This document shows positions 9,466 to 17,637 of a stretch of DNA of 64,000 nt, one piece after another. Within the stretch, counting starts at the first letter, position 1; each line of letters opens with the position of its first letter. Made by a program: the position numbers and the translations under genes. The DNA comes from Nitrospira sp. UBA5699 (GTDB taxonomy: Bacteria > Nitrospirota > Nitrospiria > Nitrospirales > Nitrospiraceae): assembly GCA_002420105.1 (NCBI GenBank), contig DIHJ01000050.1:4059-68058 (forward strand). Direction: 5' to 3'. A model generated the notes under the pieces. That model did no database searches, was not told the DNA's origin, and saw only the letters and a list, made by a program, of their open reading frames with translations.

Positions 9466-9502
9466 CAACGAGCGGGACCGCGGTCGCGGTCCGTGCTCGT
9501 TG
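9466..9502 (+). terminator. Hairpin terminator after the FKBP gene
   Basis: The sequence from 9466 to 9502 folds into a long GC-rich hairpin: CAACGAGC pairs with GCTCGTTG and GGACCGCG with CGCGGTCC, with one small bulge. It starts 18 bases after the stop. No U-tract follows, so termination may be partial or Rho-aided. Confidence 0.5.
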
Positions 9503-9519
9503 TCGGCCGCGAGCCGGAC

Positions 9520-9548
9520 TTGCAGTTGATCCCGCCGCCCCGTACACT
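9520..9548 (+). promoter_or_regulatory. Possible sigma-70 promoter for uup
   Basis: TTGCAG (9520-9525) and TACACT (9543-9548) are separated by 17 bases and lie 87 bases before the uup start, just after the FKBP hairpin. Confidence 0.45.
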
Positions 9549-9634
9549 GGTCCTGCTACGATCCGGCCAGACCCCCCGCGAGTCCTGCGCCATCGTTCAC
9601 CATCTGATCATTTATCGAGCCCGTCGACGTCGCC

Positions 9635-11473
9635 ATGCCGCCCACCATACTCCTGAGCTGCGAATCGATCAGTAAGAGCTACGGGGTGAAGCCGCTCTTC
9701 CGCGACCTGTCGCTCGCTCTCTTCGAAGGCGACCATATCGGACTCGTCGGCCCGAACGGATCCGGGAAATCGACGCTGCTGAAAATCCTGGCCGGGCTCG
9801 AGGAACCCGACAGCGGCACCAGATCCGCGCGGCGCCAGCTCCGCATCGGGTATGTTCCGCAGGAGCCCACCTTCGCCGACGGACAGACGGTCGAGGAGAC
9901 CCTCGCCCAGGTGCTTCTCGACGAAGGGTTCGCCCCTCACGAGCAGGGCAGCAGAGTCGCCAGAGCGCTGAGCCTCGGAGAATTCACCGGGACGGATCAA
10001 CCGACCGCCGAGCTCTCGGGCGGCTGGAAGAAGCGCCTGGCGATCGCCCGCTCGCTGATGATGGAACCGGACGTCCTGCTGATGGATGAGCCGACCAACC
10101 ACCTGGATCTGCAGGGCATCCTCTGGCTGGAGCGGGTGTTGCGCGATGAGCCGCGCGCGTTTCTCGTCGTCAGCCACGATCGTCGTTTTCTCGAGTCGGT
10201 GGCCTCCCGTATGGTGGAGTTGAACCGCCGCTATCCCGACGGCGTCTTCGAAGCGAAGGGACGCTACAGCGATTTTCTGGAGCAGCGCGATGCCGCGCTC
10301 CGGGCCCAGGCCGACTATGAGGCCTCGCTGGCCAACCGCGTCCGCGGGGAAGTGGAGTGGCTGCGCCGCGGGCCGAAAGCGCGCACGACGAAGGCCAAAG
10401 CCCGCATCGACGCCGCCGGTCAGCTGATCGATGAACTGGAGGAGGCGCGGTCCCGGCGGGGACAGTCCGCCGCGGGCATCGACTTCACCGCCTCGGGACG
10501 GAAATCCAAGCAGCTGCTGGTCGCCGCGGATCTCGGGTTCTCGCTCGGCGGCAGGCCCATCGTCACCGGCCTCGACCTGCATCTCGGACCGGGACAGCGG
10601 CTCGGCCTGCTGGGCCCCAACGGCAGCGGCAAGACCACCCTCTTGAAACTCCTGGCGGGGCGGTTAACGCCGCAACGCGGCACCGTCGTCCATGCCGACC
10701 GGCTGCGCATCGTGACGTTCGAACAGCATCGCGAGTCGCTCGACCAGCAGGCGACGCTCCGCCGTGCCCTCGCCCCGGCCGGAGACGCGGTCGTCTACCG
10801 GGACCGTTCCGTCCACATCGTCTCCTGGGCCAAACGCTTTCTGTTCCGGCCGGAGCAGCTGGATCTTCCCGTCTCCCGCCTCTCCGGCGGAGAACAGGCC
10901 CGTCTGCTGATTGCCCGGCTGATGCTTCAGCCGGCCGATCTGCTGATTTTGGACGAACCGACCAACGATCTGGACATCCCGACGCTCGACGTGCTGGAGG
11001 AAAGCCTGCTGGAGTTCCCCGGAGCCCTCGTGCTGGTCACGCACGACCGCTGGCTCCTGGACCGCGTATCGACGACGATCCTGGCCCTGGACGGCCAGGG
11101 CCAGGCCGAATGGTTCGCGGATTACGCCCAATGGGAAACCGCGCAGACGCGCAAAGGGGCCGGGCGGGATTCGCCGGGTCCTTCTTCGCCGGCCGAGCCC
11201 TCTTCGGCGGCCGCTCCGAAAAAACGCCGGGGACTCTCGTACCGCGATCAGCGGGAGTGGGAACGGATCGAAGCCACCATCCTGAACGCGGAAGCCACGG
11301 CGGCCGCCTGCCAGGCCGCCGTGAACGACCCCGCGATCGTGTCCGACGCCGAGGCGCTCCGCGCCCGCTATGCCGCGCTCGAAGCCGCGCAGGCGGAGGT
11401 CGACCGCCTCTACGCGCGCTGGGCCGCGCTCGAGGCGCAGCAGGCGGAATCCTCCGGCCAGATGAAACCCTAA
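9635..11473 (+). CDS. uup: ABC-F ATPase, Uup type
   Basis: This 612-residue cytoplasmic protein has two ABC ATPase domains and no membrane segment. The first (about 1-255) has GPNGSGKST, LSGGWKKRLAIARSL and LLMDEPTNHLD; the second (about 290-510) has GPNGSGKTT, LSGGEQARLLIARL and LILDEPTNDLD. A short linker joins them, and a C-terminal Uup-type coiled coil (about 540-610, beginning LSYRDQREWERIE) can bind DNA in known Uup proteins. ABC-F proteins act on ribosomes; Uup is linked to ribosome rescue or assembly and to precise excision of transposons. The coiled-coil tail makes Uup more likely than EttA or antibiotic-resistance ABC-Fs. The mltC-like gene follows after about 30 bases. Confidence 0.9.
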   Translation: MPPTILLSCESISKSYGVKPLFRDLSLALFEGDHIGLVGPNGSGKSTLLKILAGLEEPDSGTRSARRQLRIGYVPQEPTFADGQTVEETLAQVLLDEGFAPHEQGSRVARALSLGEFTGTDQPTAELSGGWKKRLAIARSLMMEPDVLLMDEPTNHLDLQGILWLERVLRDEPRAFLVVSHDRRFLESVASRMVELNRRYPDGVFEAKGRYSDFLEQRDAALRAQADYEASLANRVRGEVEWLRRGPKARTTKAKARIDAAGQLIDELEEARSRRGQSAAGIDFTASGRKSKQLLVAADLGFSLGGRPIVTGLDLHLGPGQRLGLLGPNGSGKTTLLKLLAGRLTPQRGTVVHADRLRIVTFEQHRESLDQQATLRRALAPAGDAVVYRDRSVHIVSWAKRFLFRPEQLDLPVSRLSGGEQARLLIARLMLQPADLLILDEPTNDLDIPTLDVLEESLLEFPGALVLVTHDRWLLDRVSTTILALDGQGQAEWFADYAQWETAQTRKGAGRDSPGPSSPAEPSSAAAPKKRRGLSYRDQREWERIEATILNAEATAAACQAAVNDPAIVSDAEALRARYAALEAAQAEVDRLYARWAALEAQQAESSGQMKP

Positions 11474-11506
11474 AATTCCGGCAGCGGTCCGTGTAGAATG
11501 ACCGCC

Positions 11507-12748
11507 ATGCGCGCCGCCACCTGGTGCTGGATCATCGCCGGCATCGTCGCATCGGGCCTCCCGGGCTGCGAAACCACGGACCGTATGCTCACGGCGACGG
11601 AACGGGCGCTCGCGAGCCGGACGGGGCAGACGGTCGTCGATCTCATCGAAGGAAAAGACCCCTCGCAGTTGGCCAAGCGCCGTCTCAACGAATACGCGCA
11701 AGACCCCGAACGCCTGATCACAGACCTGCGCGCCGCGCAGCGCGATTTCAAGGCGCTCTACAATCTTCTCAGCGGCAGGGTGGGCGAGCAGTGGGGGAAA
11801 AAAGAAATCAAGCTCCCCCGGCAGAAACAATATGTGAAATACACGCAGAACTACCGGAGCCGGGCGATCGTGGATTTCGATACCGGCGACATCGTCGTCG
11901 AAACCGTGGACGATCGGGAGCCCCGGCGGAGTCTCAAGAACGCGCTGGTCACGACGCTCCTCACGCCGCAAGACCCCCGCGCGGTCGATCTGTTCTCGGA
12001 CAAGGAGATCGTCTTGACCGGCGACCAGGAACCCTACCTGTTCGGCCTCGTCCTGGACCAATCCGGCAAGCCGATCGGAACGCCGGAGGGCGCGGAACGG
12101 TTTGCCGCCTATCTTCTCGAAAACAAATCCGGCACCCGGACGGTCGAGCAGGGCGGGACGAAGAAAACGGCGACCTATGCCCGCATGACGATGGTCGCCA
12201 ACCGTTCGCAGAAGCAGGCGGACAAGTATCGCCCCCTGGTCAATCAGTTCGCGCAACGGTATCGCATCAGCCCGAGTTTGATCCTTGCGGTCATCCGCAC
12301 CGAAAGCAATTTCAATCCCTACGCCGTGAGCCCGGCGCCGGCCTACGGGCTCATGCAACTGGTCCCCACCAGCGGCGGGCGCGAGGCCTACCGGCGCGCC
12401 AAGGGCAAAGACCTGGCGCCGTCGCGCGATTATCTGTTCGACCCGGAAAACAACATCGAACTGGGAACCGCCTATCTGCACGTCCTGACCTTTGATCAGC
12501 TCGACGAGGTGTCGCATACCGTCTCGCGCGAGTATTGCGTCATCGCCGCCTACAACACCGGCCCGAGCAACGTGCTGCGCGCCTTTTCCCGCGAGACGAC
12601 GGCCGCGGTCGACCGGATCAACAGCCTCCAGCCCGCCGCCGTGTACGATCAATTGCGGCGACAGCTGCCCTATCAGGAGACCCGCCGTTATCTGGAAAAA
12701 GTGACGACGTACCGGAAGGCGTTCGTCACGGTTCCAGGCGGTTCCTGA
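11507..12748 (+). CDS. mltC: Membrane-bound lytic murein transglycosylase C-like lipoprotein
   Basis: This protein of about 413 residues has a lipobox (LPGC, Cys about 21), an N-terminal MltC-specific domain (KYVKYTQNYRSRAIVDFDTG, with TLLTPQDPRAVDLFSD) and a C-terminal SLT domain. The catalytic Glu is in IRTESNFNPYAVS, followed by GLMQLVP and AAYNTGPSNVLRAFS. The pattern aligns with E. coli MltC across its whole length, with an extra helical insert of about 60 residues after the lipobox. It should cleave glycan strands to 1,6-anhydro ends at the outer membrane. I chose the ATG at 11507 for a compact signal peptide; 11498 is also possible. It may be co-transcribed with uup. Confidence 0.88.
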   Translation: MRAATWCWIIAGIVASGLPGCETTDRMLTATERALASRTGQTVVDLIEGKDPSQLAKRRLNEYAQDPERLITDLRAAQRDFKALYNLLSGRVGEQWGKKEIKLPRQKQYVKYTQNYRSRAIVDFDTGDIVVETVDDREPRRSLKNALVTTLLTPQDPRAVDLFSDKEIVLTGDQEPYLFGLVLDQSGKPIGTPEGAERFAAYLLENKSGTRTVEQGGTKKTATYARMTMVANRSQKQADKYRPLVNQFAQRYRISPSLILAVIRTESNFNPYAVSPAPAYGLMQLVPTSGGREAYRRAKGKDLAPSRDYLFDPENNIELGTAYLHVLTFDQLDEVSHTVSREYCVIAAYNTGPSNVLRAFSRETTAAVDRINSLQPAAVYDQLRRQLPYQETRRYLEKVTTYRKAFVTVPGGS

Positions 12749-12762
12749 ACGACGAACGGCCC

Positions 12763-13158
12763 TCAGCAGGGAAGATCGACGCCCGGATCGCACAGCAACG
12801 GAGGGATGACAGGCGGCCGCATATAGCGGCCGGAAGGGTCCTGCGCGCCCAGCGTGCCGTTGATCGCGGGACCGCCCGGCATGCCCGGCAGTCCCTGTCC
12901 CGCGGAGCCGAACGACTTGCCGCGGCTTGAACTCTGATTTGAGCCGGCGCCGAGGGCCGGCGTCAGCGGAGCGCCGGCCGGTGAGACGGAACCGGCAGCC
13001 CCGGTCGTATCCGGCGGGGGAGAGGGCGACGCGGGAACCGGCTGGTTTTGCAGACCGGGCGGCGCCGGCGCCGTTTGCGCCAGCCCCTCGACAGGTCCCA
13101 GCATGACGACGCCCGACAGGACCAGAATACGGCTCCATCCGATGATGGATCGGCGCAT
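12763..13158 (-). CDS. Small secreted Pro/Gly-rich protein of unknown function
   Basis: This 131-residue protein starts at ATG 13158 behind GGGAGGGGAG. A signal peptide (about 1-28, ending GLAQ) leads into a Pro/Ala/Ser-rich region and a Gly/Pro C-terminal part with two cysteines (LLCDPGVDLPC) that could form a disulfide. No domain is recognised. It converges on mltC with a 14-base gap and lies 17 bases downstream of the flavoprotein gene on the same strand, so it may be the last gene of that unit. Function unknown. Confidence 0.6.
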   Translation of the reverse strand: MRRSIIGWSRILVLSGVVMLGPVEGLAQTAPAPPGLQNQPVPASPSPPPDTTGAAGSVSPAGAPLTPALGAGSNQSSSRGKSFGSAGQGLPGMPGGPAINGTLGAQDPSGRYMRPPVIPPLLCDPGVDLPC

Positions 13159-13175
13159 GCGCTCCCCTCCCGGAT

Positions 13176-14390
13176 TCATGACAGGGCCGGCGTCCGCACG
13201 CGCTCGGGCCGGAACCCGAGACCGATGATGCGGGCCGTGATCCGGCGCAGAATCGGGATCCGGCCCAGCATCCTGAAGGCCCATGGCGGAGACAACGGCC
13301 GCGTCTCCTCAAGCACCGGCTGAATCACACGGTTCTGGACCATCACCTGGACCCGCTGCGTCACCTTCGTGGGCCATTCCCGCCGGTCCTGCACCCGGCG
13401 TAAGTCCTCCGTCGACAAGTCCCCTCGGCGAAGCGGGCCGGCAAGCCTATTCGCGGCAGCGACCGCATCCTGAATCGCCAGGTTGATGCCCACGCCGCCG
13501 ACCGGCGACATGGCGTGCGCCGCATCACCGATGCAGAGGAGACCGTCGCGATACCACCGCCTCAACCGATCGACCCGGACAGTCAACAGCCTGATGTCCT
13601 CCCAGCTGTGAAGTTCGCCGACGCGCCCGGCGGCGAACGGCGCCAGCGCCGCCACTTGTTCGCGAAACGCCGGCAGCCCTCTTGCCTCGAGCCGCTCTCT
13701 CGTGCCTTTGGCGATCACAAACCCGCATTGCCAGTAGTCCCCGCGGTTCAACATGATGAATATGCGGCCGGCATCGAACCGGCCCGTCGGATCGACGGGA
13801 TCACCCGGCCGGCGCGAGAGCCGGAACCAGAGCACATCCATCGGCGCGCCGAACTCCTCCACGGTCAATCCGGCTTTGGCCCGCACCGTGGAATGCCGCC
13901 CGTCGGCGCCGACGACCAGATCGGTGCGTACCTCCAGTGGTCCCTGGGCCGTTTCGGCGCGGAGCCCGACGATCCTCCCGGCTTCCGCGACCAGATCCGT
14001 CACCCCCGCACTCATCCGCAACTGAAACGCCGGATACCGCTTCCCCTCTTCGGCCAGAAAGTTGAGAAAATCCCACTGCGGCATGAAGGCCACGAATCCG
14101 CAACGCGTCGACAGGGTCGAGAAATCCGCCACCGTGACCGCCAGGTCGCCGAACTGGCCGTTGAGGCGCGACACCCTCTGATGCGGTGCGGCCAGAAGCC
14201 GCTCCAGCACACCCAATTCGTGCATCACCTCGAGCGTGGAGGGATGCAGGGTGTCTCCCCGGAAATCCCGGAGAAAATCGGGATGCTTCTCCAGGACCAG
14301 GACCGGCACCCCGGCGCGCGCCAGCAACAGTCCCAGCATCATCCCGGCCGGACCGCCGCCGGCGATGCAACAGCGCACGGACGCCTTCAT
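13176..14390 (-). CDS. FAD-dependent monooxygenase-like flavoprotein
   Basis: This 404-residue protein belongs to the FAD_binding_3 (p-hydroxybenzoate hydroxylase/UbiH) group. It has the N-terminal dinucleotide fold CIAGGGPAGMMLGLLLARAG, the mid-protein VVGADGRHSTVR motif and the FAD ribityl motif GDAAHAMSPVGGVGINLAIQD. Such enzymes hydroxylate aromatic rings or epoxidise lipids with NAD(P)H and O2. The substrate cannot be told; it lies downstream of a sigma factor rather than a ubiquinone or catechol pathway. ATG 14390 was preferred because the Rossmann motif starts within ten residues. Length is typical. Confidence 0.85.
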   Translation of the reverse strand: MKASVRCCIAGGGPAGMMLGLLLARAGVPVLVLEKHPDFLRDFRGDTLHPSTLEVMHELGVLERLLAAPHQRVSRLNGQFGDLAVTVADFSTLSTRCGFVAFMPQWDFLNFLAEEGKRYPAFQLRMSAGVTDLVAEAGRIVGLRAETAQGPLEVRTDLVVGADGRHSTVRAKAGLTVEEFGAPMDVLWFRLSRRPGDPVDPTGRFDAGRIFIMLNRGDYWQCGFVIAKGTRERLEARGLPAFREQVAALAPFAAGRVGELHSWEDIRLLTVRVDRLRRWYRDGLLCIGDAAHAMSPVGGVGINLAIQDAVAAANRLAGPLRRGDLSTEDLRRVQDRREWPTKVTQRVQVMVQNRVIQPVLEETRPLSPPWAFRMLGRIPILRRITARIIGLGFRPERVRTPALS

Positions 14391-14454
14391 CGTGCCCACC
14401 CTTTTCCCTGCCCGGCCGACGGACGCATGCACGGCCGCCTGATGCCGGGCGGCG

Positions 14455-15060
14455 TCAGGACGAGGGCCCCGCGGAACCGCGGCAGGGATCGCAGCCCTTG
14501 TCGCGCACCTCGTAGTCCGCGACCCCGCGCCGGCGGTCCAGCTCGATGACGCAACATTCGTCGAGCAACTGCTTGAGTTGCCGGCGGCCGCGCTGGACCC
14601 GGGATTTCATCCCGGAGACCGACAGCCCCAATCGTTCGGCTGCCGCCCGCTGCGTCAGCCCTTCGAACTCCACCATCGTCACGGCCGCGCGGGAATCCTC
14701 CGGCAGTCGTTCCAACATCGGACGCAGGCAATCGGCCAGGTCCGTCCGGTGCCGGTCGGACTCGTCGTCAGCCGAAAAGGAGGCCGGGGCGTTCTGCTCC
14801 AGATCTCCGGCCAAGCCGGCCGGCCGTTCGCGCCGACGGCCCGGAGCGCGGTAGTAATCGATCACCGCGTTGCGCGCGATCCGGTAGAGCCACGGGACCA
14901 CCTGTTGCGGATCATTCAACCGGTCCAACCGGCGATGAACGCGCAGGAACACCTCCTGCAGGATGTCCTCGACCTCGGCCTCGTTCGCCACACGCCTGGC
15001 GATGAACGCACGGAGCCCGTCACGGACGTTCCGCCAGAGCTCCGTCACGGTTGTCGCCAT
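14455..15060 (-). CDS. sigZ: ECF sigma factor, SigZ-like
   Basis: This 201-residue protein has sigma-70 region 2 (EVEDILQEVFLRVHRRLDRL, with VVPWLYRIARNAVIDYYR) and region 4 (GLTQRAAAERLGLSVSGMKSRVQRGRRQLK). A short Cys-containing tail (DECCVIELD and KGCDPC) is typical of SigZ-type factors. ATG 15060 is behind GGAGGGG. No anti-sigma factor lies next to it. The ArsI/CadI-like gene lies immediately upstream and may be co-transcribed, which suggests a thiophilic metal or metalloid signal, perhaps sensed by the Cys tail; that is inference. Confidence 0.85.
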   Translation of the reverse strand: MATTVTELWRNVRDGLRAFIARRVANEAEVEDILQEVFLRVHRRLDRLNDPQQVVPWLYRIARNAVIDYYRAPGRRRERPAGLAGDLEQNAPASFSADDESDRHRTDLADCLRPMLERLPEDSRAAVTMVEFEGLTQRAAAERLGLSVSGMKSRVQRGRRQLKQLLDECCVIELDRRRGVADYEVRDKGCDPCRGSAGPSS

Positions 15061-15104
15061 CGCCGCCCCTCCGCCGTTCGCGTCCATACGGTACCGCTCC
15101 CGCC

Positions 15105-15548
15105 TCATGCCGCGCAAGTCAGCGCTCCGGGCGACCCGTCGCCTTTGGGCACGCAGCAGCCGGTGCGGGCCAGCGGTCCCGAGACCTCCAACTGCTCACG
15201 CACCAGGAAGATCTCCCAGGCATTGCCGTCCGGATCGGTGAACCAGAGCTTGTCCTGACGCGCGTAGCAGCAGGCGACATCGTCCTCGACCCGATCCAGG
15301 ATACCCTGTTCCTGCAGCCGGCCGCGCCATCCGGCAATCTCCTCCACCGTTTGCACCTCGATGCCGAGGTGGTTGACCGCGCTCACGTTCCCGGCGGAAG
15401 AGACGAGGGAGAAATTCAACGCCGGGTCCGACAGATCGAACTTCGCATAGTCGGCCGTCTGTTTCTGCGGGGCCCGGCCGAACACCTTTTCATAGAAGGC
15501 GACGGAAGCCGGCACATTGCGCACGTCGAGAGAAAGATGGGGACGCAT
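15105..15548 (-). CDS. arsI: ArsI/CadI family non-heme iron dioxygenase
   Basis: This 147-residue vicinal-oxygen-chelate protein has the ArsI hallmarks. Candidate iron ligands are His4, His60 and Glu112, and a vicinal cysteine pair, Cys93-Cys94, lies in ACCYARQDK for binding trivalent organoarsenicals. An extra C-terminal CC pair (131-132) is present. ArsI splits the C-As bond of methylarsenite and reduced aromatic arsenicals; relatives called CadI are cadmium-induced, so metal resistance of another kind is possible. It lies upstream of sigZ on the same strand with a 44-base gap. A second paralogue is at 61361-61834. Confidence 0.85.
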   Translation of the reverse strand: MRPHLSLDVRNVPASVAFYEKVFGRAPQKQTADYAKFDLSDPALNFSLVSSAGNVSAVNHLGIEVQTVEEIAGWRGRLQEQGILDRVEDDVACCYARQDKLWFTDPDGNAWEIFLVREQLEVSGPLARTGCCVPKGDGSPGALTCAA

Positions 15549-15883
15549 GGGACGCTCCTTTCATGAAAGGGCGGGTCATTCCGCCGCTCACTTCTCCAGA
15601 CGGAGCAACCCCCGAAAGGACGCAACCACACCAGGCGGGGAGGACCGGACCAGCCCCAACCGCAATGATATCGTGGGGTTCCGCATCCTGTACCCCGGTT
15701 GCTCCGATCGCGTCGGCGCCGCTCGAACCGGACGACCCGCCGGCACAGCCCGGGCCCTCCCGGCTCATAAGTCAGACAAATTGTACCATCATCAATGATG
15801 AATTTTCCTAATGGGTCTCAGGCAGGTACAGTTCGACCGGGCATGATGATCCGGAGCAGAATCCGATGGAAAGGAGGCCCCCT
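15549..15883. other. 335-base divergent gap between arsI-like and a broken lipoprotein gene
   Basis: No convincing coding frame. The gap should hold the promoter for arsI-sigZ (minus) and for the lipoprotein remnant (plus). The part at about 15770-15815 is AT-richer and holds a dyad, CATCAT-CA-ATGATG (15787-15800), which could be an operator. A clear -35/-10 pair is not visible on either strand. Confidence 0.5.
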
Positions 15884-16109
15884 ATGATGCTCAAGTCAGC
15901 CATGCACAACGGTCTCTTCTTGACCGCACTGCTGCTGAGCGGTTGCGCGGCCGTCGTAGAAGCCCCTTCCGGCGCAGCGGACCGAGAGGGAAGCGCAGTG
16001 GTTTGCAGGACAGTTCGGTACGCGGGATGAAGCGGCCGATCAACGCGCGCAACAGGCCAGACAACTTTGGACCGCAGCCGAAGAGGCCGACCAGTCGGCG
16101 CGGGCCTAG
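15884..16109 (+). pseudogene. Small lipoprotein gene with a frameshift
   Basis: A strong ribosome-binding site (AAAGGAGG) precedes ATG 15884. The first frame gives a signal peptide with lipobox (LLLSGC) and 'AAVVEAPSG', then ends at a TGA (16028-16030) after 48 codons. A second frame, offset by one base, is open after a TAG near 15954 and runs to TAG 16107-16109. It encodes an acidic, Ala/Gln-rich helical tail (AQWFAGQFGTRDEAADQRAQ, QLWTAAEEADQSARA) of the kind seen in small envelope lipoproteins. Joining the two would give about 75 residues. This is best read as a gene broken by a one-base indel, or a sequencing error; programmed frameshifting is less likely. Confidence 0.6.
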
Positions 16110-16199
16110 GGCAGGCAGGTCCCTCACGGGCAGATGCAATGACCTCAACGGCCCGCGAGTCGGAAAAGGGCTCCCGGGCTGTTGGCGGACATCACGGAG

Positions 16200-16823
16200 T
16201 TACAAATGGTGGGTCAGGGCGTACCGGATCAATGCGGACGTGGTCTTGAGCTGAAGTTTTGAAAGCAGGCGCATGCGGTAGGTGCTGACCGTCTTGACGC
16301 TGAGGTCCAGGGCGGCGGCGATTTCGGTGACGGACTTCCCGCCGCCGATCATCGACAAGACCTGCAACTCACGGTCGGAGAGCAACAGGTGCGGCAATTT
16401 CCCTCCGGCCTCCGATGACACCGTCACCATCCGTTCGGCAAGGGCGGGGGTGACGTACTGACGACCGGCCAGCACGGCCTTGATCGCGGTGGCCAATTCC
16501 TGCGGCGCACTGTCTTTCGTCACGTAGGCCGCCGCGCCCCCCTTGAGGGCCCGGAGCGCATACTGTTCCTCCGGATGGAAACTCAGGACGACGACGGGAA
16601 GAGACGGACGGAGCGATTTCAACTTCTTGAGAACATCCAATCCGTTCGTGTCGGGAAGGTTGATGTCGAGGATTGCCAGATCCCAGTTGGTTTCCTGAGC
16701 TCTGGCGACCGCGTCATGGCCGGTCCCCGCCTCGGTCACCTCGACCCGGTCGAACGCATCCGTCAGCATCTGCTTGAGGCCCACTCGAACAATGGCGTGG
16801 TCGTCGATCAGCAGAATCTTCAT
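16200..16823 (-). CDS. NarL/FixJ-type response regulator
   Basis: This 207-residue protein has a receiver domain (about 1-120; KILLIDDHAIVRVG, phospho-acceptor Asp in LAILDINLPD) and a LuxR-type HTH (about 140-205; LSDRELQVLSMIGGGKSVTEIA, LSVKTVSTYRMRLLSKL). ATG 16823 follows GGGAAGGG. It is a close paralogue of the regulator at 17011-17637 and lies 187 bases downstream of it on the same strand, with its own promoter in between. The likely partner kinase is the HisKA_3 protein at 17634-21728. Targets unknown. Confidence 0.9.
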   Translation of the reverse strand: MKILLIDDHAIVRVGLKQMLTDAFDRVEVTEAGTGHDAVARAQETNWDLAILDINLPDTNGLDVLKKLKSLRPSLPVVVLSFHPEEQYALRALKGGAAAYVTKDSAPQELATAIKAVLAGRQYVTPALAERMVTVSSEAGGKLPHLLLSDRELQVLSMIGGGKSVTEIAAALDLSVKTVSTYRMRLLSKLQLKTTSALIRYALTHHL

Positions 16824-16884
16824 ACACCCTTCCCGGGTCCTGTCGGACTCAACCGCTGGAGAGAGGGCAGCTTGATTTGGCAGC

Positions 16885-16890
16885 ATTATA
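16885..16890 (-). promoter_or_regulatory. -10 element (TATAAT) upstream of the first NarL-type regulator
   Basis: A perfect minus-strand TATAAT (16890-16885) lies 61 bases before ATG 16823. No good -35 is found 17 bases upstream, which is what an activator-dependent promoter looks like; see the dyad at 16961-16980. Confidence 0.4.
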
Positions 16891-16957
16891 TTGGTGCCCA
16901 CAACCGCCCGCTACTCTATCTGATTGAAGGGAAAAGAAAAGAGAGGGACTTCCGATG

Positions 16958-16983
16958 CGGATGTAGGACGTTTCCTACATCCG
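16958..16983. promoter_or_regulatory. Perfect dyad TGTAGG-N6-CCTACA, candidate LuxR-type regulator box
   Basis: An 11-base inverted repeat with a 4-base centre surrounds a core TGTAGG-N6-CCTACA. This has the same layout as the known GacA/UvrY box (TGTAAG-N6-CTTACA) bound by NarL/FixJ-type regulators. It lies 28 bases after the stop of one NarL-type regulator and about 70 bases upstream of the -10 of the other. As RNA it could also fold as a terminator hairpin for the upstream gene, but no U-tract follows. Confidence 0.45.
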
Positions 16984-17010
16984 GACCTGTGGCTCGCGCC
17001 TTGTCCTGGC

Positions 17011-17637
17011 CTAGAACAGGGCGTGATCAAGGGTGTAGCGGATCAGATCCGTGGTGTTTTTCATCTGCAGCTTGTCGAGCAGCCTCGTCCGATAGGTGCT
17101 CACGGTTTTCACGCTGAGGGCGAGGTCTCCGGCGATCGCCGACACGGTCTTCCCCTGCCCGATCGCACAGAGCACCTGGAACTCGCGGTCCGAAAGCCGC
17201 TCGTGCGGCAACTGCTCCACGGGCGAGAATGCGACGGCCGCCAGGCGTTCAGCGAGCGTGGCGGTAATGAACCGGCGTCCCGCCAGCACCTGCTTGATGG
17301 CGGTGGCCAATTCTTCGGGCGCCCGTTCCTTCGTCAGGTAGGCCGCCGCCCCCGACTTCAACGCCCGCAGGGCATACTGCTCTTCGGGGTGAAGGCTCAA
17401 CATCATCACGCGTATGGAGCCGTGACGAGCCTTCATGATCTTGAGGAGTTCGACCCCGTTCTGGTCGGGCAGATTGACGTCCAGGATCACCAGGTCCCAG
17501 CGCGCCCGGTCCAGCAGATCCAGCGCCTGCCCGCCCGTCGCGGCCTCCTCCAGTTTGGCGTAGGGACACGCTTCTTCGATGAGCTGCTTCAGGCCGATCC
17601 GGACCACGGCATGGTCGTCGACAATGAGCACGTTCAT
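17011..17637 (-). CDS. NarL/FixJ-type response regulator, coupled to the multi-PAS kinase
   Basis: This 208-residue regulator has a receiver domain (VLIVDDHAVVRIGL; Asp in LVILDVNLPD) and a C-terminal LuxR HTH (LSDREFQVLCAIGQGKTVSAIA, LSVKTVSTYRTRLLDKLQ). Its ATG (17637) overlaps the TGA of the kinase gene in an ATGA junction, so the two are translationally coupled and very probably form the cognate pair. It is about as long as, and strongly similar to, the regulator at 16200-16823, which points to a tandem duplication. Confidence 0.93.
   Translation of the reverse strand: MNVLIVDDHAVVRIGLKQLIEEACPYAKLEEAATGGQALDLLDRARWDLVILDVNLPDQNGVELLKIMKARHGSIRVMMLSLHPEEQYALRALKSGAAAYLTKERAPEELATAIKQVLAGRRFITATLAERLAAVAFSPVEQLPHERLSDREFQVLCAIGQGKTVSAIAGDLALSVKTVSTYRTRLLDKLQMKNTTDLIRYTLDHALF

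Noticed and set aside
10664..13312. An 882-codon open frame on the minus strand opposite uup and mltC
   Set aside because: It is antisense to two well-recognised genes. Its composition (Arg/Gly/Asp-rich, no motif) is that of a shadow frame in GC-rich DNA.
15787..15800. Dyad CATCAT-CA-ATGATG as a definite operator of the arsI-sigZ unit
   Set aside because: Short and partly low-complexity, with no clear promoter next to it, so it is only mentioned within the gap entry.
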